A DNA stretch of 64,000 bases from Chondrus crispus (taxonomy: Eukaryota > Rhodophyta > Florideophyceae > Gigartinales > Gigartinaceae). The notes under the pieces are model-generated. The model was given only the letters and a program-made list of their open reading frames with translations, was not told where the DNA came from and ran no database searches. The position numbers and the translations under genes are program-made. Position 1 is the first letter of the stretch. Each line of letters begins with the position of its first letter. Shown in pieces: positions 28,378 to 37,444 of the stretch. The stretch covers positions 1 to 64,000 of the forward strand of contig NW_005179177.1 in assembly GCF_000350225.1 (NCBI RefSeq), in the 5' to 3' direction.

Positions 28378-28669
28378 TGTGGTAGGAATGTTAGTCTCGA
28401 GCGGAAGCTGAGGCTCGGTTTCCCTTAACGTGCGCAGCGGAGGGAGCAGAACGGAGGTGATCGAGCGAGGCGAAGCGAAAGGCCACAAAAGCCACCGGGG
28501 GTCTTGTCTCGTGAGTGCGTGAGTATCCCCCGGATTTCTAGTCCCTTTAATTTCCCCTTGATTTAAGTACCCGGTAAAATTCCCCTTTGTAATTTTGGGA
28601 CCGGCGGCGCACCGCCGCGGACACTGCCAGTCGCTTAGGGCTAGCGCTGTCCTCGCTGTACAGTGCCCA
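28378..28669 (-). repeat. 5' LTR of Copia-2
   Basis: This 292-bp LTR has TG...CA ends in minus orientation and is 291/292 identical to the other. It should carry the element promoter on the minus strand. Confidence 0.95.
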
Positions 28670-29373
28670 CGACAAATTCAACTATTTTGGCAACGCACTG
28701 CTTCCCCTTTTTGCGGCACTTTTCTGAAACCGAGTCACCCAGATCCGCCCCCGCCACTTGCTAACCTTGGTAGCTCTGTGACTGATTACAACCTGCGCGC
28801 CTTTTCTGTTTTTACCGCCATTCGAAAGCCCATTACTTTCGCTTGTTGCCAAAATAGTTCATGTTTGCCAAAATAGTTAACGGACATTATTTGACTGTTA
28901 GAATAAAGAGTTTTTTTCGAGCCACGGCCATTATTTGAGGTTGCCAAATTAGTTTCCATGCGATTCAGACCTGTAAAAGGCGTTCATTTAAGGGACTTCA
29001 TTCCCTTGAATGAACACATGATGTGATTTCGTTACAGTTGTAAAGCTACAGTACCGTTGGTACTGTATATGCGCGCTTTATGTGTTTATTGAGCTTTAAA
29101 AAGTCAAAATCGGTGAAGGACTGGGTAGGATACGGCCTTTTCACCAGACATGCCTAGAAAAAATCGGTCACTTGCCACATTTTATCATGAACTGTTACTG
29201 CACACACCGTGTAGTACACGGAGGGTCGTGGCACACTGCACACACCGTGTACTCAGTACACGGTGTGTGCAGTACGCCACGACGCAACGAAAACCCCAGC
29301 CAGTGCACCCCCGACTACCTTTCTGAAACAGCACCACCCACAAAACATTGCGTCGTACGGAATTACCTCTCAT
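28670..29373. other. intergenic AT-rich region with several inverted repeats
   Basis: No gene is seen. AACTATTTTGGCAAC (28680-28694) is the inverted copy of GTTGCCAAAATAGTT (28845-28859), with a further direct copy TTTGCCAAAATAGTT at 28864-28878; these may be the ends of a 200-bp MITE. A perfect 9-bp hairpin TACAGTACC/GGTACTGTA lies at 29047-29067. Confidence 0.65.
29225..29283. repeat. 59-bp near-perfect palindrome
   Basis: ACTGCACACACCGTGTACT (29235-29253) is the exact complement of 29255-29273 with a single-base centre. The outer GTCGTGGC (29225-29232) also pairs with 29276-29283, with only two mismatches between. A partial third copy, CTGCACACACCGTGTAG, lies at 29199-29214. Confidence 0.9.
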
Positions 29374-31227
29374 CTAACCTCTTTCATCCGTATTCATACA
29401 AACGGCTACATCCACGGTAGTACAAGTACCCTCGATCGAGCCCTCTTCCGTCGTCGAGTCATCATCACCTTCCCTCCTCTTTGCTTTGTTCACCCTCTCC
29501 GCCTCCTGCGGGTCAAGCACCATTTCTAAAAAGATTACGAAGCACGCCACGAAAGCCAGTATGAAGAAAACCTGCAGCTTGGTCAGCGTCAGGGTCAAAT
29601 GGCTGTCCTTTGGACACTGCTCGATCGACTTGACATAATTCTCTGCCCTTGGGAGCAACCCCGATCGCTGCATGTCCAGCGTTGCGTTGCTCATCACTTC
29701 CGTGTACTTGGAGCCACGCGGAAGAAGGAACGACAGTCCACCTAGGAAGCAGAGCTCGCCCGATGACACTATCTTCTGGCAGTACATTCCGTGGGCAAGA
29801 GTCATGCCCGTGGTAGTGAGACCGATCATAAATTTGCACTTTTTCTCGTACAAGTTCTTGGCGCCTTTTTCGTATGATTAAACCAGCATCGGACTTTGGC
29901 CCTTGTGGCAGGAACTGGCGAAGAGAATGGGAAATGTAGTTGTTAGCAACCACTGCTTGAGAGAAACACGGAGGTAACGAGGTAGGCGTGACGTACTCTG
30001 TAGCGATAACGTCATCCCAGAACACTTGTATGGATCCTCCTTCTGGCACGCACACTTCATGCGGGGGTATATGGCACTTCTTCAGGTCTTCAATATTGCG
30101 GTAGTCAGAAACGAGGGTGTCCTGTACAAGTACCGCACTGTTAAAAACGTGGGAAGGCGTTAATTTCTTTCCGTGAGATCCTCGCTGGGAGTCTGAGGCT
30201 GCTGGTGTCTGAAGACAAAACAACTTACGTCATTGCCGATTCGTATGTCAAAATCAGGAAAAGGCTGCATAGAGCAATGAGCAGGTTGAGAACCCATTGT
30301 CTCGAGCTCGTCTTGCCCTCGATGGGATCGTAGCCACCTTGACCGACCATACGGCTCACTAATGGAGATGGTTCGCGAAAAGTAGAAAAGTGATAGAAAT
30401 GGGGAGAGAAAACTAAGTCAGAGGCAAAAGAAAGAATTTGAATGAAGCCAAACTTCTTTCGACAAAGACTTACGTGTGCTTTGCAGTGCCTTTCGCAATC
30501 GATATGGTATGCGACTCTTCAACAAATAATGCTTCACCCTGCGCACCCGAGAAGATGTTCTCGGCAGCGGCTGGTAAGATTCATCCGGGGGTACGAAGCG
30601 CCTGTCAAGCATTTTGAGAAACGTAAACACACAAACAAGCCCCAATATGAGAATCCACACAGTGGTAGAGAAAGCAGTGATGAAGAAGGCGCCCGCAGAT
30701 GCCGAGGAAGTGTTATCCGTATGCACAACGATGCTCAGGCCGTCGATAGCGAACGGCGGCAGAAAATCCACTCGCCTGAATCGCTCAGGATTCCGAAACC
30801 AGCCACCGACGGCCATTTCGCACTGGCATTTTGGGTCTTGCCGAATATTCCCATCTTCTGTAGTGCACTCGTCTATATTTTCGACGATAGCGTTGAATTG
30901 CACGCCGTCCTTGTTTCTCAACTCTTTGAGAGACTCGCATCGAAATCCAAGCCTTTCTTGCAGCTGTTCGAGGTATCGAATGGCCAGCCCGTCGTATCCA
31001 TGAATCTGAAAGCAACACAAGATGTGAAGGTTAGCTATGCAAGCGTTTCTGTCGCAGATTAGAATGAACATGGTTCCTACCTTAGCTTTGTTCCTTACGA
31101 TTATTGGATTCTCTATGGCGGTGCAGCAGCGAAGATTGACCCCATCGAGATCGCGCTCCATGGCCTCAGTCGCGCAGAGGAACAGGCCGAACACTGCTGT
31201 GATGTTGACCATGCATTTGCGAAACAT
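29374..31227 (-). CDS. ionotropic glutamate receptor-like protein, four exons
   Basis: Exons as I read them: 31227-31099, 31005-30474, 30358-30229 and 30137-29374. The introns have GT-AG ends and phases that fit: donors GTAAGG, GTAAGT, GTAAGT; acceptors TTTCAG, CATTAG, AACAG. A nearer donor at 31080 is possible for intron 1. Total is about 517 residues. The N-terminus (MVNITAVFGLFLC) looks like a signal peptide. Ligand-binding lobe S1 begins GYDGLAIRYLEQLQERLGF; M1 is FFITAFSTTVWILILGLVCV; M3 is WVLNLLIALCSLFLILTY followed by ESAMTAVLV; S2 includes LKKCHIPPHEVCV and LLPRGSKYTEVMS; M4 is LQVFFILAFVACFVIFLEMV. In exon 4 the frame changes at an A5 run (T5 at 29866-29870 on +), so one base is extra or a tiny intron is missed. 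The pore-loop region is basic and not hydrophobic. It would sit in a membrane; channel function is doubtful. Confidence 0.75.
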
Positions 31228-31674
31228 TGTCTTAGAATCCAATTGTGACAGATCGCGGGGTCAGGGCACTTCAGAGGATGGCAATTGGGTTCGATTTGGT
31301 GAATCCAGTGAGGGAAAGAGAAGGGTGCAATGGCGATGGCACTCTTCGGAACAGTGTCTCGGCCAGTCTGCCTCTCCCGGAAGTTCCCGGAGAGCGATGC
31401 CTTTATGGCCAATAGGGCACGGGCAAATGGGCCCCAAGCGTATCATAATGCAAGTGGAAAAGGTTCAAGCCGAGGGTGGGAGTAACTTGTTAGCGTGAGC
31501 ACGAAGACCTTCCGAAACAAAGATGCTTCATACAGCACGTGGCGAGCAGGCTAAACAGGTGTTTGACGAATAGGCACGTTCCCCCGCGTCACTCGCTCGA
31601 AATTTAATCGCGACCATCCGTCGTATCCTGCGCACAAGACTTCCTGTCGCTTACATGTCAACGTCATAACAGTA
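31228..31674. other. upstream region of the glutamate receptor-like gene
   Basis: No further gene is visible. The promoter of the minus-strand receptor gene should be here; no motif can be named. Confidence 0.4.
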
Positions 31675-32166
31675 CAGTAGTTCCTCGGTATAAGAATATG
31701 TCCGGCGGACGGGTTTTCCATTCTTATATAGAGGATATTCTTTAATGAGGATTTGGTCCTACCAACACAGGAGAGTTAAGCTATTACTGTAACTTAAAAA
31801 AGTCGTCTATCCTACTCTGGCGACCGGCCGTGGCCTCCTGCAATCGTACTCTGGCCAGCCTGCAATCGCGCCTCAGGCGACGTAAGTACCCGTTTCCTTT
31901 GGGGATTCGGCCATCCCCAAAGGAAACGGGTGGATTTCCTGCCGTTACTGGTTTCTGAATATTGTACTGGCCCTTATTTTTGTTGTAAAAGTAGCTGGTT
32001 CTGTACCAGATTTTTGACAAATCTTTCTCGTTGTATTCTTGTATAGAGTATGAATAAATGTTCGAAATTGGGGTCAATTTTGCAGGAACGAAAACAGTGG
32101 ATGCGTTTTGCATTCTTATACCGAGGATATCCTTATATGAGGCATTCTTATAAGGAGGAACTACTG
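31675..32166. mobile_element. pogo/Tc1-mariner-like element, internally deleted
   Basis: The 23-bp inverted ends (31675-31697 and 32144-32166) begin CAGTAGTTCCTC, the CAGT...CTC start common in pogo/Tigger elements, and differ at two positions. Both ends are flanked by the dinucleotide TA (31673-31674, 32167-32168), the expected target duplication. Subterminal copies of ATTCTTATA...GAGGATAT lie inside both ends. A minus-strand frame across the element ends in RQSRIDDFFKLQ, which fits a PCNA-binding PIP box (Q-x-x-I-x-x-F-F), known from Drosophila pogo transposase. A perfect 19-bp stem with a 6-nt loop lies at 31888-31931. Confidence 0.8.
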
Positions 32167-32185
32167 TAGTGCCATAACAGTCCAT
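31784..32185 (-). pseudogene. remnant frame with a C-terminal PIP box, possible pogo transposase tail
   Basis: 133 codons, mostly without recognisable content; only the last 30 or so (basic, then RQSRIDDFFKLQ and stop at 31784) look meaningful. The middle is crossed by the 31888-31931 hairpin. No DDE core is present, so the element cannot move on its own. Confidence 0.4.
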
Positions 32186-32397
32186 GTACGAAAAGCACTG
32201 CTCTCAGCATCCAAGGGTGTCAGCCTTTGCCTGCCCCCGGAAGTGTTCGTCTTCTCTTTCCATGGTTGAGAGTATCGCGCGCCAATTGGGAAGACAGTGA
32301 CAATGCAGTAATAATGCAGTGCACTACTCGCACAGTATGTGGCGTTGACGCCACATTGACGCACATGCGTACACATATGTATGTTGACATATGTGGC

Positions 32398-32763
32398 GAG
32401 GCCGCTTCATGAGAATTCTGTTTTCTGGGGGTCATTTGCGCCGTGCCGATGGTGTTTTCCACCGTGACAAATTGGCCACGGTAGAAATAACTGGTCCTCA
32501 AAGTCACGGCTAGCAGTAATATTTTCGAAGATTTGAAGATTGGGAACAGCAATGCGCAACATTTCGATATGACAGAAACTACTGCCGACAGCGACGACAC
32601 ATGTACAACGAAATTTAAAACGTGAAAATAGGGTTTTGATGCTAAACGTCCGGAAAATCTTACCAACAGCCGTTTTCACCGTGGTCGAGATCGTCACGGT
32701 GAAAACCGCATTTTGACCACCGTGAAAAGGACCCGAAAATATGAATTCTCATGAAGCGGCCTC
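32398..32763. mobile_element. 366-bp MITE with 21-bp perfect inverted ends
   Basis: The left end 32398-32418 (GAGGCCGCTTCATGAG, then AATTC) is the exact complement of 32743-32763. Similarity continues inward imperfectly (TTTTCTGGGGGTC versus ATTTTCGGGTC). CCACCGTGA and TCACCGTGA blocks lie on both inner sides, suggesting a fold-back element. No clear target duplication is visible. No coding. Confidence 0.75.
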
Positions 32764-33441
32764 CGTCAGCAATATCATCCTCCACAACGTTCATACCCCT
32801 CAGATACAGCATGAGCAAACGCGATGCAGCACTTCGTCAATTCAGGCTGAGTTGTTAATGATATCTCCAACGTTTTATGGAGACAAAGTCAATATGCACG
32901 TCTGGAGTCCAGACTCTGGACACTACAGGGATGACGATCAACCCGAACTCACCACGCCTTGCTGTGACAGAAACGGGCAGATGGAGCCCAGTTTCCATCA
33001 CAGCAAGGCTGCTGATACAAGTACGCCACACAATCTAATCTTACAAAAGCCCCTTTGCAAATGCAACGATTATTCCAATGACTTCATCGTTTCTTTATAT
33101 ATACACGCAAAGGACTGCCCCTCTCATACCTGCTGCCCGGTCCGTTACAGGTGCTGCCGATGCGGCACACAACAGCGAACTACGTGCGCACAAGTGCATT
33201 CTACGCTCTGCGTTACACTTGCAGTCCATTGTCCCGCATCCTGTCCTTGCTTGGCACTTCGTGCCGCTGACCTTCGACACCGTGCGCGTCTTGAGCGCTC
33301 GCACAACAGCCGTGCTCGAGGCCATTGCGCAAAGATTGCTACCCACACCGACAACACCATTGGCATAGCCAAGACCCGCCTCTCTGAGCACGTGAGCTAC
33401 GCTACTCTGTCAAGCGTCGCACCAGCAACTATCTCCCGTAT
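32764..33441. other. non-coding region before Gypsy-1 with a long hairpin
   Basis: GCCTTGCTGTGACAGAAAC then GGGC (32956-32978) pairs almost completely with 32986-33009 around a 7-nt loop. The long + frame of 311 codons through here runs from the MITE into the LTR and is not a gene. Confidence 0.7.
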
Positions 33442-33867
33442 AGAGACGTCGACGGGAAAACGCCAGAGCACGCCTACGCAATGTGGGATACAGGCGCAAA
33501 TAGAGGTCTGCGGATGTAGCCCTGTAGGACCTTATCTGAAGGGGACGTCACTTGGCTGGGAAAAGGCCTTTTTTCGTTCGCTGTTTTTTGTTCTCCTAGC
33601 ATATGAGGGAATCGTGAGACGAAATGCTAGGGATGGCACCCGCGGCCGTGAAGCGAAAGGGACCTGGTGGTACTGACACCAAATCGGATCGTGGTACTGA
33701 CACCAAGTCGGATCAAGCGGTATACCCAAGGAGCACCGCCCCTGATCCTCCAATTGTCTTTCTCAATCATACTGCGCGCGGCCAATCAGATACCGTAGCT
33801 TGTTCATCTACATGTGTACTGTATGAGTCGGGGTTCGCGTGTTTCACAAGAGATCTGAGCGTCTACA
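33442..33867 (-). repeat. 3' LTR of Gypsy-1
   Basis: 426 bp; carries two tandem copies of the 24-bp GGTACTGACACCAA(A/G)TCGGAT unit where the other LTR has one. Confidence 0.93.
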
Positions 33868-33901
33868 CCGCCCCTTAAGTGTGTTCACGTATTGCACACG
33901 C

Positions 33902-36900
33902 TTAAAAAGATAGAGAGAGGATCTCTTTGGCCATCGTGACGAGTCTCTTGCGGCCACGTACGTTCCGGAGGAATTCCGTTACCATGTCAGGCACGTCCCC
34001 ATGTAGTTCTTGAATTGGATTCCACGTCCTGTCTCGTTTGTCGGGTAGCCCGACCCATTCGACATGTAAGAAAAGACCGTCTTTGTCCTCACCGATGTCA
34101 TGAAAGCGTTTCACGAGTTCGTACTTGGCCTCCGTACGTTCTGCTAGCTCGAGCAGCGATTCCTGTACAGTTGTGTTTTCCTCCGCAGCTCGATACATCT
34201 TGATGCGGGCACAGTGGATTCGTTCAGTAGACTTCCCATGTAGCTTGGTTACGTCGTAGACGAGGTCACTGACTACGTTGGTGATCCGCCTAGGTCCGAG
34301 CCATCGAAAGTTCAGCTTGTGGCCCGTGTCTTGTGCTCGACGTACGAGCACAAAATCTCCTACGGTAAAGTTTGGCTGCACGACGTTCGTTTTTTGATTG
34401 TGGGCGCGGAGCTGACGAGCGCGATTTTTGGATACTACACGCACAACTTGCTTATGCATTTCCAGTAAAGACGACTGTAACAAATCGATGCGTGTGACTT
34501 TCTCAGCTTGCACACGTTCCAGTGTCATCCGTTTGACGTTATCCGGCGTTGGCTCTGTCCCAATTGTCAACGTGCGTCGTGGACGAATGCCCGTCATCAC
34601 TTCTAGCGGGCAACGGAACGTTCCGTCGCCACGTTTACCTAGCCGTGCGAGTGGTGCCTCGTTCAAGACGTTTTGAATTATGCCTAGTACGTCAGGCCAG
34701 TCGTGTGGTCCAAGGCGCAGCTCCGTTGTCAGCGCCCGGCACGCTGCCATTACGTGCTTGTTCACTACTTCGACCGTGCCGTTGGCCCACGGCGAGTAGG
34801 CGACGGTAAAACGGTGACGTATACGGTAGTCAGATGCAAGCAGTTCCATCACGGTGTTCTTCAAATGAGACCCTTGGTCGCTCACCCATACGTGCATGGA
34901 ACTGAACGTACGGATCCATGCTGACAACTCCGTAGCTGCTGTCGCTGCATCTGTGGCTACGGCCTTACGCAGCCATACATAGCTTGAAAGATCATCCTTG
35001 ATCACCAATACGTATCGGTAATCGTCGTGACACGGTCCCATGTATAAAAAGTCAAAGTGGACGACTTCATTCGGGTTCGTCGCATGTAACGTTTCTGCCA
35101 TTGGGCGTGGTATCTTGTGGCCAGACTTGGCCATGAGACAATGGATGCAATCCGCGACAAACTCACGTGAGTCCTCTTTCAATGTATTCCACGTAAACTC
35201 TTCGAGTATCTTGCTGGACGTTGCGTCCGTGCCACGATGGCCACCGAGTCCGCAGTGCGCGACGACAAGCAGGCGTAATTGCAAGTCGTCTGCTTCGTCC
35301 GGGATCCAGACACGTTCGTCTATTGTCCAGGGTGCGGTGCCTACACGTTTTGCACCGTTCGGTAGTTTAGCGGAGTGCTTTTCTTGAGCAGCCATAATCT
35401 GCTTAAGGTCTGGCCATTTGAATACGTCTGACTCTGGCGACGGTACTATAGAGTTCTCGAGGAGTCTATACGTCACGCGTCTTATCGCGGCTCGTTTTCC
35501 GCGGTAGCCACGCATCCATCTGGTCATGATATCGGCCATGATGTTGCTCGTCCCATCGATGTGCTCAATGCGGTATTGGAACTGGGAGAGAAACACAGCC
35601 CACCGTAAGACCTTGACTATCTTGTGTCGTGCAAGCGAAGGTTCTAACGCGACCGGCGCGTAACAGAACAGCAGATTTCTGTGATCGGTGAACACTCGTG
35701 TCTCTTCGCATAGAAGGAGGTAGTCCAGGCGCTGGAAAGTTTGCCTTATCGCATACCCCTCCTTCTCGTACGTGGTCCACGCCACTTCTGGCCCCGTAAA
35801 CTCGCCACTTAGGAAGGCGAGGGGCTCGTGGCGCTGATCGATAACGTCTTTCTCCAAGTCACTGGGAACACATTGCGTTACGACGCCGGCCCAGTACCGC
35901 TCGCTGGCATCCGTGTATACGCACATTTCTTTCTCCGGATCACGATGAGACAGCTTCACCGCCGTTCGGAGTTGTTCTTGAAGCTTATCGAACGCTTCAA
36001 TGTGATCACGCCCCCAACCAAGAGAGGAGACGGTGTAGTTCTGTACTGAACGCTTCTTACGGGAGCCGCTACGCTTGTGTGCTTGTTCGAGTAAATTCCT
36101 AAGCGGCGCGATACGTTCTGCAAAGTCCGGGATACAATTTTGCATCCACGTTACGCAATTCACGTATTCGCATAGCTCTGAAGCGTTCTCAGGCGCAGAT
36201 ACGTCCACTAGCCCAGACAACCTACGTGGGTCGAGACGCACGCCTTCAGGGTCGACAACACGTCCGCACCACTTCAAAGTTGGAGTGAAGAACGTACTCT
36301 TCCGTACAGAGACCTTCAGATTACGTTCGCGGCACGTTGTCAGAAACTTACGTAGTTCCTTCAGAAGTTGCTCCTCGTTTGGTGCATGAATCGCGAAGTC
36401 GTCTAGCCAGGCAATGAGTGCGTGCCGCATGTGATGGAAGCACGGTTCCACTCGGCTTTGGAAGTTTGCGGCGCTATTCCGTGCTCCCTGTAACGTTCTC
36501 GTGGGCATGACACATGCCCGAGTCGTCATGAATGAATGGTACGCTTGACAACTTTCGTCAAGCGGTAGTTGCCAGTACCCCGACACGAAGTCGATAGCGG
36601 CAAAGAATCGGGATTCACGTAAGTCTCCGAGCTCGCTCTCGATATTTGGCATCGGCCATGTCATTGGCTTCGTTGCCGAGTTGACTGGTCGTAGGTCAAT
36701 TGTCAAGCGGAATTTCGCCGGTGGTGCTTTAGGCACTACGAGCGGTGCCGCCACCCAATCGGCCTCAGTCGACAGTTTGAGGAATCCGTATTCCAACAAT
36801 TTGCCTGTGACGCGTTCGAGGAATTGACGTTTCGCCTGTGGGTAGCGACGTTGTGCAGCCCGAACTGGGCGTGCTCCATCCTTCACCTCAATGATCATAG

Positions 36901-37441
36901 GCTGTACGTCAGCCGGTGGTCCTTTTCCAAGGCGTATCCGGAGGACGTCTGATAACTCTTGGAGGATCCCGGCCAGTGTGGAGCTTCCTTTCTCCGATAA
37001 ACCGTTATCGACAGCTTCACTTATTGCCGTTCTTACTGCTCTGTCCTTCTCTTCCGTCTCGTCTTCGCCGAAGTCCAGCCAATTTTCGAAATCGTTGTCG
37101 TATTCGTCCACCCCTCCGTTTGAGTGGAAGACACCTTCTTCGATGATGCGCGAGATGCGGCTAGGAATGGCTCCATCGTTGAAGCCTAACTCAGCGACAT
37201 CCACTTCGCCACCGAGACGATCCGCCGCACGTGCGAGGATGTCTCGGGCGTTCAGACCAATACGCTCGAGAACCGGCCTGCTGAGTAACGACTCCGTGCA
37301 TGTCTGTTCCGTTACCATCCACTGAACGTTTCGCAGTACTAACGTTGTGCCATGTCGTATGTGCAATTCAATGGGCATCACTGCCGTCTTACCACATACG
37401 ATATTGACCGGCTCAGATGTTTCCGAGTTTTGTACTGCCAC
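33902..37441 (-). CDS. Gypsy-1 Pol (RT, RNase H, integrase, chromodomain)
   Basis: 1179 codons in the same frame as the upstream gag-protease ORF, separated only by TAG at 37447-37445. The first residues complete the retropepsin. Reverse transcriptase: FRLTIDLRPVNSATKP, AAIDFVSGYWQLPL, IAWLDDFAIH (W-L-D-D in place of Y-x-D-D). RNase H: CVYTDASERYWAGV. Integrase zinc finger: HCGLGGHRG...CIHCLMAKSG; core HFDFLYMGP, WVSDQGSHLKN, NGTVEVVNKHV giving D, D, E. The C-terminus (KYELVKRFHDIGEDKDG, then FLHVEWVGLPDKRDRTWNP) is a chromodomain, which in chromoviruses directs integration to marked chromatin. No ATG is at the start; it depends on readthrough of TAG or is a mutant. Confidence 0.88.
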   Translation of the reverse strand: MAVQNSETSEPVNIVCGKTAVMPIELHIRHGTTLVLRNVQWMVTEQTCTESLLSRPVLERIGLNARDILARAADRLGGEVDVAELGFNDGAIPSRISRIIEEGVFHSNGGVDEYDNDFENWLDFGEDETEEKDRAVRTAISEAVDNGLSEKGSSTLAGILQELSDVLRIRLGKGPPADVQPMIIEVKDGARPVRAAQRRYPQAKRQFLERVTGKLLEYGFLKLSTEADWVAAPLVVPKAPPAKFRLTIDLRPVNSATKPMTWPMPNIESELGDLRESRFFAAIDFVSGYWQLPLDESCQAYHSFMTTRACVMPTRTLQGARNSAANFQSRVEPCFHHMRHALIAWLDDFAIHAPNEEQLLKELRKFLTTCRERNLKVSVRKSTFFTPTLKWCGRVVDPEGVRLDPRRLSGLVDVSAPENASELCEYVNCVTWMQNCIPDFAERIAPLRNLLEQAHKRSGSRKKRSVQNYTVSSLGWGRDHIEAFDKLQEQLRTAVKLSHRDPEKEMCVYTDASERYWAGVVTQCVPSDLEKDVIDQRHEPLAFLSGEFTGPEVAWTTYEKEGYAIRQTFQRLDYLLLCEETRVFTDHRNLLFCYAPVALEPSLARHKIVKVLRWAVFLSQFQYRIEHIDGTSNIMADIMTRWMRGYRGKRAAIRRVTYRLLENSIVPSPESDVFKWPDLKQIMAAQEKHSAKLPNGAKRVGTAPWTIDERVWIPDEADDLQLRLLVVAHCGLGGHRGTDATSSKILEEFTWNTLKEDSREFVADCIHCLMAKSGHKIPRPMAETLHATNPNEVVHFDFLYMGPCHDDYRYVLVIKDDLSSYVWLRKAVATDAATAATELSAWIRTFSSMHVWVSDQGSHLKNTVMELLASDYRIRHRFTVAYSPWANGTVEVVNKHVMAACRALTTELRLGPHDWPDVLGIIQNVLNEAPLARLGKRGDGTFRCPLEVMTGIRPRRTLTIGTEPTPDNVKRMTLERVQAEKVTRIDLLQSSLLEMHKQVVRVVSKNRARQLRAHNQKTNVVQPNFTVGDFVLVRRAQDTGHKLNFRWLGPRRITNVVSDLVYDVTKLHGKSTERIHCARIKMYRAAEENTTVQESLLELAERTEAKYELVKRFHDIGEDKDGLFLHVEWVGLPDKRDRTWNPIQELHGDVPDMVTEFLRNVRGRKRLVTMAKEILSLSF

Positions 37442-37444
37442 GTT

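Larger units (their letters stand above)
21255..28669 (-). mobile_element. Copia-2, Ty1/Copia element with an antisense ORF
   Basis: The 7415-bp element is on the minus strand. The LTRs (21255-21546 and 28378-28669, 292 bp each) differ at only one base, so insertion was very recent. In minus orientation they begin TGGGCACTG and end ACCACA. From 5' to 3' it holds the primer-binding site with gag ATG, gag, a -1 frameshift site, pol (protease-integrase-RT-RNase H), then an ORF on the opposite strand, then the 3' LTR. No 5-bp target duplication is visible (GAAAC on the left, CGACA on the right), which may mean recombination after insertion. Confidence 0.9.

Noticed and set aside
21255-28669. 5-bp target duplication for Copia-2
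   Set aside because: Left flank GAAAC and right flank CGACA do not match; not claimed.
32741-33676. 311-codon + frame
   Set aside because: It starts in the MITE end, crosses a hairpin and runs into the Gypsy-1 LTR; composition is erratic and no motif is seen. A chance frame.
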